From Candidatus Apopatosoma intestinale (lineage in GTDB: Bacteria > Bacillota > Clostridia > Oscillospirales > CAG-272), in the NCBI GenBank assembly GCA_003524145.1, contig DODZ01000039.1:1-38658 (forward strand): a stretch of DNA of 38,658 bases, given 5' to 3'. Of the stretch, positions 16,517-24,030 are shown in pieces. The notes beneath the pieces are model-generated. The model did not search any database. It saw only the letters and a list, made by a program, of their open reading frames with translations, and was not told the origin of the DNA. Numbering within the stretch: position 1 is the first letter of the stretch; the number at the start of each line of letters is the position of its first letter. A program made the position numbers and the translations under genes.

Positions 16517-16550
16517 ATCTCGGCGCGGTATAAATCAGCCGTGCCGAGAT
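16517..16550 (-). other. Intercistronic hairpin between precursor and maturase genes
   Basis: Minus-strand ATCTCGGCACGG pairs with CCGCGCCGAGAT over 12 positions around a 10-nt loop, followed by TTGTAAAA rather than a T run. It may be a leaky terminator or an mRNA-stabilising stem that makes more precursor than enzyme. Confidence 0.6.
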
Positions 16551-16594
16551 ATTTTCAGAATGATGAGAAATTTAAATCTCAGCTGCGCGATATA

Positions 16595-17017
16595 TCAGCC
16601 CTTTTTGCTGTTAGCAGGATGATAGCACTCACGGGGTTCAGCCGCTTCAGCCGCTTTTATTATCAGCTCTATAAGAGTTGTCCAGAGGGAACCGCAGACA
16701 GCGTTGGGGTCAACGCCCCAGTATTTGCATCTGCAGCAGGTGCCTTTTATGCCATAGGTGGACTGTCCGTCAGCATAATGCTTGCATTTATAGCCGCTGG
16801 TGGTCTTAAGGCGTCCGCCATCAGAGTAGCATCCGCCGCCTGCAACATTGTCGAGTTCTTCGTCGGAGAGCTCGCCGAGCGCCGGATGAAGCCTGCCGAA
16901 ATATTCATTTGCGATTTCTTCTGTGATGTCTATGCCGTTTTCTTTTGCGAGAGCCATGAGCTCCTCGGGGGATTTTGCTTCTTTTGCTTTTGCCATGATT
17001 TCATTATTTATTGCCAT
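16595..17017 (-). CDS. Nif11-like leader RiPP precursor, 7 Cys core
   Basis: 140 aa. The Nif11-like leader is clear: NNEIMAKAKEAKSPEELMALA, then ELSDEELDNVAGG at about 49-61. The core starts GCYSDGG and has seven Cys, including YKCKHY, TCCRCKYWG and AVCGS, and then a hydrophobic helix-like stretch LWTTLIELIIKAAEAAEP before ECYHP. AAAGGAG precedes the ATG. The GG site fits cleavage by the C39 exporter, and the Cys-rich core fits modification by the radical SAM enzyme directly downstream. The hydrophobic tail inside the core is unusual for the family. The mature product is unknown. Confidence 0.88.
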   Translation of the reverse strand: MAINNEIMAKAKEAKSPEELMALAKENGIDITEEIANEYFGRLHPALGELSDEELDNVAGGGCYSDGGRLKTTSGYKCKHYADGQSTYGIKGTCCRCKYWGVDPNAVCGSLWTTLIELIIKAAEAAEPRECYHPANSKKG

Positions 17018-17094
17018 GATATTTCTCCTTTATAAGTTATCTTTAAATATGTCGGATTGAATTTTGTTCAGCTCTGTAATATCATCTTTTTATA

Positions 17095-17487
17095 TTATTT
17101 CTTCATATTGACGGGGTTGTTGCAGAGCCACAGCCCTTTTTCATACGTGCAGTAATGGCAGGAGTGGCAATACGCGGCAACACGGCAGGTATTGCAAGAT
17201 ACAAATAAGCCGTCTATATCGCACTGCGAGCCGTCGTCCTTGCAGCGCCATTCATCGCAGTAGTGCATTACGGAAATAACAAGCCTGTCGCCATTGTAGC
17301 ATCCGCCGCCAGATACATTGTCAAGCTCATCGTCGGAGAGCTCGCCTGTTTTGGGATTCAGCAGGTCGAAATAAGCTTTTGCGCTCTCTTCGGTAATTTC
17401 TTCGCCGCTTTCCTTTGCCAGAGCCATGAGCTCCTCGGCGGTTTTTGCTTCTTTTGCCTTTGCGATGAGTTCATTGTTCATTTTCAT
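17095..17487 (-). CDS. Nif11-like leader RiPP precursor, 10 Cys core
   Basis: 130 aa. Its leader is nearly the same as that of the next precursor (NNELIAKAKEAKTAEELMALA and ELSDDELDNVSGG), while the core is different: GCYNGDRL, then HYCDEWRCK, SQCD, FVSCNTCR, YCHSCHYC and LWLCN, ten Cys within about 60 residues, with several CxxC and aromatic-Cys pairs. AAAGGAGA is 8 nt before the ATG. Conserved leader with divergent core is the hallmark of Nif11 and prochlorosin-type families. Structure and activity of the product cannot be inferred. Confidence 0.88.
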   Translation of the reverse strand: MKMNNELIAKAKEAKTAEELMALAKESGEEITEESAKAYFDLLNPKTGELSDDELDNVSGGGCYNGDRLVISVMHYCDEWRCKDDGSQCDIDGLFVSCNTCRVAAYCHSCHYCTYEKGLWLCNNPVNMKK

Positions 17488-17619
17488 GGTTGCACTCTCC
17501 TTTGCATTATATTTTTTTTGTTTGCTGTGATAGGGTTGCTTTAAGCCACATCAAAGCAGACTCTTGCCGGCTCAGCTGCTTTTGCAAAGCCGTATTTCGC
17601 ACTTTCCCTTATGCGCGGC

Positions 17620-17829
17620 TTATTTGCGGGGAGGAAATTCAACGCGTTTGTGAAGCGAGATACCTCCTGCGACCTGCTCCAGCTCATCATCATTGAGCGG
17701 CAGCTTGGCAAAAAGCTCTTCTGCCTGCGCCTCCGTCAGCGTGATGTTTTTGCCCTCAAGGAGTGTTTTCAGCTCCTCGGCGCTCTTTGCGCCTCTTACT
17801 TCTTCGAGTGTTTTTCTTTCGATTTTCAT
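17620..17829 (-). CDS. Short Nif11-like precursor, possibly frameshifted
   Basis: 69 aa. The leader has EVRGAKSAEELKTLL and PLNDDELEQVAGG, related to the other two, but after GG only 13 residues remain (ISLHKRVEFPPRK) without Cys. If the CCCC run at 17628-17631 (GGGG on plus) were one base shorter, the frame would continue to a stop at 17541 (95 aa total), with a tail KYGFAKAAEPARVCFDVA that recalls the KAAEAAEPREC end of the 7-Cys precursor. AAAGGAAG precedes the ATG. It could be a genuine short peptide, a decayed precursor or a sequencing error. Confidence 0.7.
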   Translation of the reverse strand: MKIERKTLEEVRGAKSAEELKTLLEGKNITLTEAQAEELFAKLPLNDDELEQVAGGISLHKRVEFPPRK

Positions 17830-17856
17830 TGTTTATTCTTCCTTTCGTTAATTTGC

Positions 17857-17883
17857 GGCGGATGTATGAAAAGCCCGTCCGCC
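17857..17883 (-). other. Inverted repeat before the precursor genes
   Basis: Minus-strand GGCGGA (17878-17883) and TCCGCC (17857-17862) are separated by 15 nt, between the sigma factor stop and the first precursor's binding site. It might be a stem marking mRNA processing or a regulator site. Six base pairs only. Confidence 0.3.
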
Positions 17884-17903
17884 CGAAGCTTTTTTGCCTT
17901 TTC

Positions 17904-18389
17904 CTATCTGCTTATCCGCGTCCGCAGGTCGTGCAGTGCGCTTTTGTGCAGTATTTTTACATATGCATATGAAATTCCCATGCGGTCGGCGATTTCCTTC
18001 AGCGTCATTTCTTTGTAGTATCTGAATATTATCAGCGCACGTGAGCGCTCGTCAAGCTCTGTGAGTGCCTTACCGAGCTCGTGCAGTGATTCCTTTTTCA
18101 GAAATTCATCCTCTTCGAGGTCGCCGCAGGAAAAATCTTCGGGCAGTTCCTCTTCGCTTCTGTTCGAGCGGAAATAGTCGATTACTGTATTTCGCGTAAC
18201 GGTGTAAATCCATGTCGAGAGGGAAGCACGCTCTCCGCCGTATGATGAATATTTTTCGTACACCTTCAGGAATATCTCGCTGACAATATCTTCGGCATCG
18301 TGCCGGTTTTGCAGCTTTCCGAAAACATAGCCCGCGACCTTTTTGCGGTATTCTGTGTAAAGCTCTTCTTTTTCCGCCATAGAGATCAT
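17904..18389 (-). CDS. ECF-type sigma-70 family RNA polymerase sigma factor
   Basis: 161 aa, two-domain (sigma2 and sigma4) architecture of extracytoplasmic function sigma factors. Region 2 contains RHDAEDIVSEIFLKVYEKY (29-47) and STWIYTVTRNTVIDYFR (58-74, promoter melting and -10 recognition). Region 4 is a helix-turn-helix MTLKEIADRMGISYAYVKILHKSAL (128-152) for -35 recognition. An acidic linker ELPEDFSCGDLEEDE separates them. Its ATG overlaps the stop of the preceding small gene (ATGA), so the two are co-translated. It likely directs transcription of the peptide genes immediately downstream; this role and its anti-sigma partner are inferred. Confidence 0.92.
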   Translation of the reverse strand: MISMAEKEELYTEYRKKVAGYVFGKLQNRHDAEDIVSEIFLKVYEKYSSYGGERASLSTWIYTVTRNTVIDYFRSNRSEEELPEDFSCGDLEEDEFLKKESLHELGKALTELDERSRALIIFRYYKEMTLKEIADRMGISYAYVKILHKSALHDLRTRISR

Positions 18390-18622
18390 GATGCACCGTC
18401 CTCGTGGTCTTTGCGTTTGCTTTCCGGTGCTGCCTCTCCCGCGGCGCTGACCTGCGAGAGCATATCGTCCGATATTTCGATGCAGAATGCTCCCTCGGCT
18501 TCGTCTATCAGTGCTTTCAGCACAGGGTCGTTTTCAAAGCGCTGATAGTCAAAAAGTGCGAAAAGCTCTTTTTCACTTGCAGAAAAGGTCTTTTTCTGTT
18601 GATTGTTTTTTCTTCTTATCAC
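18386..18622 (-). CDS. Small protein with leader-like motif, coupled to the sigma factor
   Basis: 78 aa, GTG start at 18622 with GGGAG 7 nt upstream. A basic N terminus (RRKNNQQKK) is followed by LFALFDYQRFENDP, an acidic helix LKALIDEAEG, then EISDDMLSQVSAAGEAAP. The ISDDMLSQVSAAG segment strikingly parallels the LSDDELDNVSGGG leader end of the Nif11 precursors, but has AAG instead of GG and no Cys core. It ends in a charged tail and overlaps the sigma gene by 4 bp. It might be a sigma-regulating peptide, a leader mimic or a retired precursor. No known family is recognised with certainty. Confidence 0.7.
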   Translation of the reverse strand: MIRRKNNQQKKTFSASEKELFALFDYQRFENDPVLKALIDEAEGAFCIEISDDMLSQVSAAGEAAPESKRKDHEDGAS

Positions 18623-18713
18623 TTTCTTTCTCCCTTCTGCTTATTTATACGGAGTAAAAATGAAAAAGGCTAATGAAATTTCAAAATTTTTTATATTTTT
18701 TCAAAATTCGCCT

Positions 18714-20032
18714 TTACTGCGCTCCGTCAAGGCGCTGCCGCGCGACAAGCTCGGCAAAAAAGCCGTTTTTTGCAATAAGCTCGTCGTATTTTCCGTCCTC
18801 TATTATCTTGCCTTGGTCGAGAACGATTATCCTGTCGCACTGCTTTATCGTGGAGAGGCGGTGCGCGATGATGATGCGGGTGCATTTGAGTGCGTCAAGC
18901 GACTCGGAAACCTTTTTCTGCGTCATGTTGTCGAGTGCGCTTGTTGCTTCGTCAAACATGAGTATCTTCGGCTTCGGTGCGACGGCACGCGCAATCATCA
19001 GTCTCTGCCGCTGACCGCCCGATATGCCTCCGGAGCCCTCGGAAATAACGGTATTCATGCCCATCGGCATTTTTCTTATATCTTCGGCAATGCCCGCAAG
19101 CTCTGCCGCCTCCCATGCTTCATCCTGCGAGAGCCACGGTGCGGAAATGACGATATTTGAGTAGATATCGCCCTGAAAAAGCTTGCCGCTTTGCATAACG
19201 ACGCCGACTCTGCGGCGCAGGGAGCGCAGATCGATGCGTTCGAGATCCTTTCCGTCATAGTATATGGCACCCTTCTGCGGATGCTCAAAGCCGAGCAGCA
19301 GGCGCATGAGGGTCGACTTCCCGCAGCCTGTCTTGCCGACTATCGCGACATATTGTCCCGGGCGTATTTTGAGCGAGAGATTGTCGATGATGAGCGGCAT
19401 ATTTTCGGAATATCTGAAAGAAACATTGTTCATTTCTATTCCGCCCGAGAGGCGCGTCAGCACCTGCTTGCCGTCCGAAACCTCCGGAACGGCGTCAAAA
19501 AACGGCTGTACCATTGTCAGCATCGGTTTTATCTGCGCGATATTCAGCGCAATTCCCGCGAGGGCACCGAAGGCTCCCGAAACCATACCGTATGCGGTAT
19601 CGAAGGCGTAGTAATCGGCGACGGAAATGCCGGATTTCACCGCCATGGTATACATCACAAGCGTTCCGACAAGGCTGATGGCAAGCGCTATGACGGAATT
19701 GAGCTCGATGAAAGCGGGCGGACCGTACTCAAGCTTCGCGCTCTGTGCATAGAGATTGCCCCATCGTGCAAAGGCGCGCTTCTCGGCGCCCGCAAGTTTT
19801 ATTTTCTGTATTCCCGTGATGAGCGAATATGTCATGCCGCTTTCTTTGCCGGAGAGCTCCATCAGACGCGTGCTCAGTTTCATCTGTACAAGCGGCGAGA
19901 CGACGGAAAATACCACTGTTACCAGTATGATAAGCAGTGCGGGCACGACAAGCATCGGAGCATAGGCAAAAATCTGCGATATGTAGATGAGAGAAAACAC
20001 CGAGGTCAGTCCCGTTGAGAGCACGGTGGAGG
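18714..20032 (-). pseudogene. NHLM-type ABC exporter, C-terminal fragment (after frameshift)
   Basis: Second part of the second NHLM peptide exporter. In-frame sequence continues from near 20032; an ATG would be available only at 20024 and has no binding site. It holds the rest of the membrane domain (SVFSLIYISQIFAYAPMLV onward) and a complete nucleotide-binding domain: Walker A VGKTGCGKST, signature ISGGQRQRLMIARA, Walker B ILMFDEATSALD and switch IIIAHRLS. The frame is joined to the upstream fragment by restoring one C in the CCC run at 20031-20033. The intact protein would have about 728 aa, a normal length for this family. It may be a real mutation or an assembly error. Confidence 0.85.
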
Positions 20033-20899
20033 GAGCATCTTGCAGAGCGCACCGACCTGCGAGGCACGGCTTGAAAGCTCGCCGGAGCTGTACTGCTTGA
20101 AAAAGTCGGCGGGCAGTGACATGATACGCATCATCGTAGCCGCCTCTATGGAGATATTCAGCTTTGTCTCAATCCGCGCCGTTATCATATTTTTCACGGC
20201 GGAGATAAGCAGAGTGCTCACCGAGACCGAAACTGAGAAAAACGCTATCGCGATAAGCAGGCGTACATTGCGCGAGAGCAGTACGCGGTCAAAAAGCAGC
20301 TTTGTAATCATCGGAGATATCATGCCTATGAGCGAGAGCGCGAGAGTCGCCAGCGCTATCATCACATAGTCGGAGGCTGAGAGCGCACGTGCGATATATG
20401 CGCCAAGCGAGCTAAGGCTCAGCTTTTTCAGCGGAAACGGCTTGTAGAAAGCGACAGCCTCCTCAAAAAGATGCTGATTTTTGCGGTTTATGCGGCGGCG
20501 CTTGCCTGTTTCCCGATCAAAATAGCTGTAGCCCGAAAGACCTGTGGGAATGAGCGCAACAACTCTGCCGCTTTCTGCGAGCACGCCGAGCATGGCTCCC
20601 GCGGCATCGCGGTACCAGCCCTCCTCGAGCTTTACCGTGCGCCGCATGATACCGTATGGGCGCATCAGATACTCAAGCTGCTCGTTCATATCGGAGATTT
20701 CCTCGGGAACCTCACGACTTTTCACATGATAATATTTGAGTATTTCATCAATGGCATCCTTTGTGACGGCGCGGTCATTATTTAAGGAGGCTTCTGTTCT
20801 TTTTCCCGTTATGGCAGACGCCATATTGGCAAACGCTTCGGCAAAAGCGTCGTCGTCGTTTCGTTTACGGTCTTTTATCTGCTCGTCAAACCAACCCAT
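20006..20899 (-). pseudogene. NHLM-type ABC exporter, N-terminal fragment (before frameshift)
   Basis: First part (about 290 meaningful aa) of the NHLM bacteriocin ABC transporter of the permease/ATPase subtype, which lacks an active peptidase. The N-terminal about 160 residues are the family-specific cytoplasmic region (EEISDMNEQLEYLMRPYGIM, EGWYRDAAGAMLGVL, TGLSGYSYFD), where most members keep a degenerate cyclic-nucleotide or C39-like domain. The first membrane segments follow (YVMIALATLALSLIGMISPM). Homology ends at SQVGALCKMLP, after which seven out-of-frame residues precede a stop. AGGGGG lies 10 nt before the ATG, and the gene starts 15 bp after the C39 exporter gene ends. Confidence 0.85.
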
Positions 20900-20914
20900 A
20901 TTCTGTCTGCCCCC

Positions 20915-23095
20915 TTATTCATTTGCTACAAGTTGCGTATATGCGCCGCCGTTTTTTATCAGCTCCTCATGGGTGCCGCGTTCGACGACTGCGCCGTTTT
21001 CAAGAACGATTATCTCGTCGCAATCGCGTATTGTGGAAAGGCGGTGCGCCACCACTATGCAGGTGATGCCGCGGTCCTTTATGGATTTTACAACATCGTA
21101 TTCCGTTTTGGCATCGAGTGCGCTCGTCGCCTCATCGAGAATGATTATCGTAGGATCCTGCGCGAGCACGCGCGCTATCTCCATGCGCTGACGCTGACCG
21201 CCGGAGAAATCCTTGCCGCCCTCTGTCAGCTTATATCGGTAGCCGCCGTCGCGCTGCATGATATCCTCGTGGAGCTGCGCATCGCGCGCCGCCATTATCA
21301 TTTCGAAATCCTCTATGGAATTATCCCACATTTTTATATTGTTTGCGATGGTATCCTCAAAAAGGATGATATCCTGATCCACTACGGCAAGAGAGCCGGT
21401 AAATACGCTTCGGTCTATCTCCGAAATGGGCTTGCCGTCAAAAAGTATTTCACCGCTCCAAGGCTTATAAAGCCCCGATATGAGCTTTGAAAGCGTAGAT
21501 TTGCCGCATCCGGAGGGACCGACGAAAGCCACGCGGCTGCCGGGACGGAGCGTCATGCTGAAATTTTCTATCAGCGGGTCTGCAAGGCGCGAATAGCCGA
21601 AGGTTACATTTTTCAGCTCGATATTTCCCGAGAGCTTGTCATATTCGGCATTTTCATCCGCCGCCGCATCAAGGACAGTGTCCGTCGGATATTTCATTAC
21701 ATCCTCTATGCGCTCCATCACCGTGCGCATCTCCTGAAGCGACTGACCTGCGGAGATAAGCGTCATCGCAGGAGAGACGAATGAGGAGAGGAAGCCCTGA
21801 AAAGCCATTATCATACCGACGGTGAATTCGCCCTTCATGGCGAGAAAAACACCTGTCATCAGCACGGCTGTGCCGCATACGGAGCTTATGAGCCGGGGAA
21901 GCAGTCCGAGAATCTGATTCATGCGCTGAAAACGCACCTGATTTGTGTTCACGCTTGCCTGATATCCTGCCCATTTTTCGAAAAATCCGTTTTCGGCGCC
22001 GCTCGCCTTGATGGTTTCTATCATTTCTATGCCTGCGACGGTTGTTCCCGCGAGCTTGCCGGCATCACGCATCTGAACGCGTGTGATGTTTATACGCTTT
22101 TTTGATATCACTCGTGACAGAATCAGGTTTGCAAGCACCGAGGAGAGCCCGATGAGAGTCAGAAGCACGCTGTAACGCAGCATGACAACGAGGTAAAATA
22201 CCATCATCAGCGCATTCAGTGCAAGCGGCGCGAAGGTGTTTACAAGCTGCTCCGCTATTGTCGAGTTTGAAAACTGCCTGCCCTGTATATCACCTGCCAT
22301 GCGCTGAGAGAAAAACTCCATCGGCATGCGGAGCACTTTCCACATAAATTCCGTATTGCCGACCATAGCGAGCTTGCCGTTGATTTTCAGCGAATAGACC
22401 GCCTGAACCCATGCAACTGCCAGCTGTATTACGCTGATGCCTGCGAGCGCCAGCGTAAACGGCATGAGCCAATCGGGATTTTCTCCCGTCAGCAGTCGGT
22501 CGAGAAAAACGCGTGAAAATGCAGGCGTTATAATGCCGAACAGGGAAGTAATAATCGTCGTCAGCGTGACAAAAGCTATAGCCGTTCCCGCACCCTTCAG
22601 TCGCTTTTTCGCATAGCTTATCATGGATTGCGACTTGCCGCCCGGGACGAAATTTTCGTCCGGCTCAAAAAACAGGCATATTCCAGTAAAGGATTCATCA
22701 AAGGTTTTCATCGAAACCGTATATGTACCTTTCGCGGGGTCGCTCAGCACAGCCTTATTTCCGCGGAAGCCGTCGAGCACTACGAAATGATTGAAATTCC
22801 AATGGATGATGCATGGGAATTTGCCCTCATTGCGAAGCATTTCGGGTTCATAGCGATATCCCTTTGCCGTAAGCCCGTAGCTGCGGGCGGCGCGCAGGAT
22901 ATTTCTTGCGTTTGAACCGTCGCGCGAAACGCCGCAGTCGAGCCGAACCTGCTCGAGCGGTATCCACTTACCATAGTAGGCGAGAATCATCGCAAGGCTT
23001 GCGGCGCCGCATTCGAGCGCCTCCATCTGCATTACGATTGGGACCTTTGCCACCCCTTTTGTCACGGGGGATTTGATTTTTTTATTTTCCTTCAT
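20915..23095 (-). CDS. NHLM-type peptide ABC exporter with C39 peptidase domain
   Basis: 726 aa from the ATG at 23095, which follows GAGGTG; the in-frame TTG at 23119 is inside the previous gene and is rejected. The C39 peptidase is intact: Gln23 and Cys29 in MQMEALECGAASLAM, catalytic His103 in NFNHFVVLDG and Asp119 in SDPAKG. A six-helix membrane domain and an ATPase domain follow, with Walker A GPSGCGKST, signature FSGGQRQRMEIARV and Walker B IIILDEATSALD. It should cut precursors after the double glycine and export the core. It is the processing and export partner for the Nif11 and double-Gly peptides of the cluster. Confidence 0.95.
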   Translation of the reverse strand: MKENKKIKSPVTKGVAKVPIVMQMEALECGAASLAMILAYYGKWIPLEQVRLDCGVSRDGSNARNILRAARSYGLTAKGYRYEPEMLRNEGKFPCIIHWNFNHFVVLDGFRGNKAVLSDPAKGTYTVSMKTFDESFTGICLFFEPDENFVPGGKSQSMISYAKKRLKGAGTAIAFVTLTTIITSLFGIITPAFSRVFLDRLLTGENPDWLMPFTLALAGISVIQLAVAWVQAVYSLKINGKLAMVGNTEFMWKVLRMPMEFFSQRMAGDIQGRQFSNSTIAEQLVNTFAPLALNALMMVFYLVVMLRYSVLLTLIGLSSVLANLILSRVISKKRINITRVQMRDAGKLAGTTVAGIEMIETIKASGAENGFFEKWAGYQASVNTNQVRFQRMNQILGLLPRLISSVCGTAVLMTGVFLAMKGEFTVGMIMAFQGFLSSFVSPAMTLISAGQSLQEMRTVMERIEDVMKYPTDTVLDAAADENAEYDKLSGNIELKNVTFGYSRLADPLIENFSMTLRPGSRVAFVGPSGCGKSTLSKLISGLYKPWSGEILFDGKPISEIDRSVFTGSLAVVDQDIILFEDTIANNIKMWDNSIEDFEMIMAARDAQLHEDIMQRDGGYRYKLTEGGKDFSGGQRQRMEIARVLAQDPTIIILDEATSALDAKTEYDVVKSIKDRGITCIVVAHRLSTIRDCDEIIVLENGAVVERGTHEELIKNGGAYTQLVANE

Positions 23096-23105
23096 TCTGC
23101 GCACC

Positions 23106-23583
23106 TCAACCGAGCACAAAGTCGAGCGGTCTTACTCTCTCTATGATTACAGATACGCTGTAGGTTCCGTTTTGCAGGTCGGGCGCGTCGACGACGACGG
23201 CATAAGCCCAGTCGCCCTCCGCAAGCCCCGCAAGATGTATCAGATAAGCATCCGTGCTTCCGTCGAGACGAACGGGAGCCTTCGCAACGGACGAAACGGT
23301 ATATTCCTTTTCGCCGACAGCAACCGTCATGCCCGCCTGAACTTTCCCGAAATCGGCTTCGCTCACATAGCATGTGAGCTTTCCGTCCTCGCATATGCCG
23401 CCTGTCTGAAGCTTTGTATCAAGCTGTCCGTACATCCCCCATACGCACACGCCGATAAGAAGCACGATAATGGCGGCGAGAATCATCCATACGCTGGGGG
23501 TTGGCAACGCGGATGTAATCGTTCATTTGCTCGGGAGACGAGATCTTATCCATGCTTTTCCGGCGAAAAATACTGCTGTTCAT
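23106..23583 (-). pseudogene. NHLM secretion protein (HlyD-like), frameshifted near its N terminus
   Basis: The correct start is the ATG at 23583 with AGAGGT 6 nt upstream. It reads NSSIFRRKSMDKISSPEQMN then DYIRVANP, matching the SSPEQ-type start of NHLM secretion proteins. At a run of five C (GGGGG at 23496-23500 on plus) one base too many shifts the frame; removing it continues as PSVWMILAAIIVLLIGVCVWG, the single membrane segment, and an extracytoplasmic domain with VSEADFGKVQAGMTVAVG. The corrected length is 158 aa, short for a membrane fusion protein but complete at the C terminus. As written, only an internal 133-codon frame remains. It would bridge the exporters to the envelope. Confidence 0.8.
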
Positions 23584-23622
23584 ATTTCTACCTCTCTGAA
23601 GTTTGATTTATGAGGATGAAGC

Positions 23623-24030
23623 TCACATATTCTTTTTTATGCGGAGGATATTCTTTCCGTCTTTATATTCGTAGGAAATTTCGTCCATAGTCTTTTTGAC
23701 CATGAAAATTCCCAGCCCGCCGATGGCGCGCTCCTCAGCGGAGAGTGTGATATCGGGGTCCTCTTTTTTCAGCGGATCGTACGGCACGCCGCGGTCTATG
23801 AATGTGATAACTACAGCTATCGGATCCTCCGTTACCTCAACACGAACCGTTGCGGGTCCTGTCTCCGGATTATAGGCGTAGTGCGCTATATTGCCGAAAA
23901 GCTCGTCTATCGCGATGTCTATCTGCATCTGTGCCTTTAGCGGACATTTTATTTCCTCGAGCTGCCCGTTGACAAAATCGATCACCGTTTCTATATTTTC
24001 TATGGTTGCGGGAAGAGTAAGCTCTTTCAT
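23623..24030 (-). CDS. RsbW-like anti-sigma factor, HATPase_c kinase
   Basis: 135 aa of the GHKL (HATPase_c_2) serine kinase family. The N box is IDIAIDELFGNIAHYAY (Glu43, Asn47), G1 is FIDRGVPYDPL (Asp79) and G2 is RAIGGLGIFMVKK (101-113). Such proteins phosphorylate a STAS protein and, in the unphosphorylated-partner state, release a sigma factor. The gene overlaps the SpoIIE phosphatase gene by 4 bp (ATGA), with GGAGGT before the ATG, and a STAS protein is encoded just upstream. The target in this locus is not shown; the ECF sigma factor is a candidate by position only. Confidence 0.9.
   Translation of the reverse strand: MKELTLPATIENIETVIDFVNGQLEEIKCPLKAQMQIDIAIDELFGNIAHYAYNPETGPATVRVEVTEDPIAVVITFIDRGVPYDPLKKEDPDITLSAEERAIGGLGIFMVKKTMDEISYEYKDGKNILRIKKNM

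Noticed and set aside
17541..17619. An additional small gene between the short and the 10-Cys precursors
   Set aside because: There is no ATG with a binding site in the gap; the open frame is only meaningful as a shifted extension of the short precursor.
20024..20050. Programmed frameshifting in the second exporter
   Set aside because: No slippery heptamer or downstream structure was seen, and the shift needed is a single missing base in a C run, better explained by mutation or sequencing.
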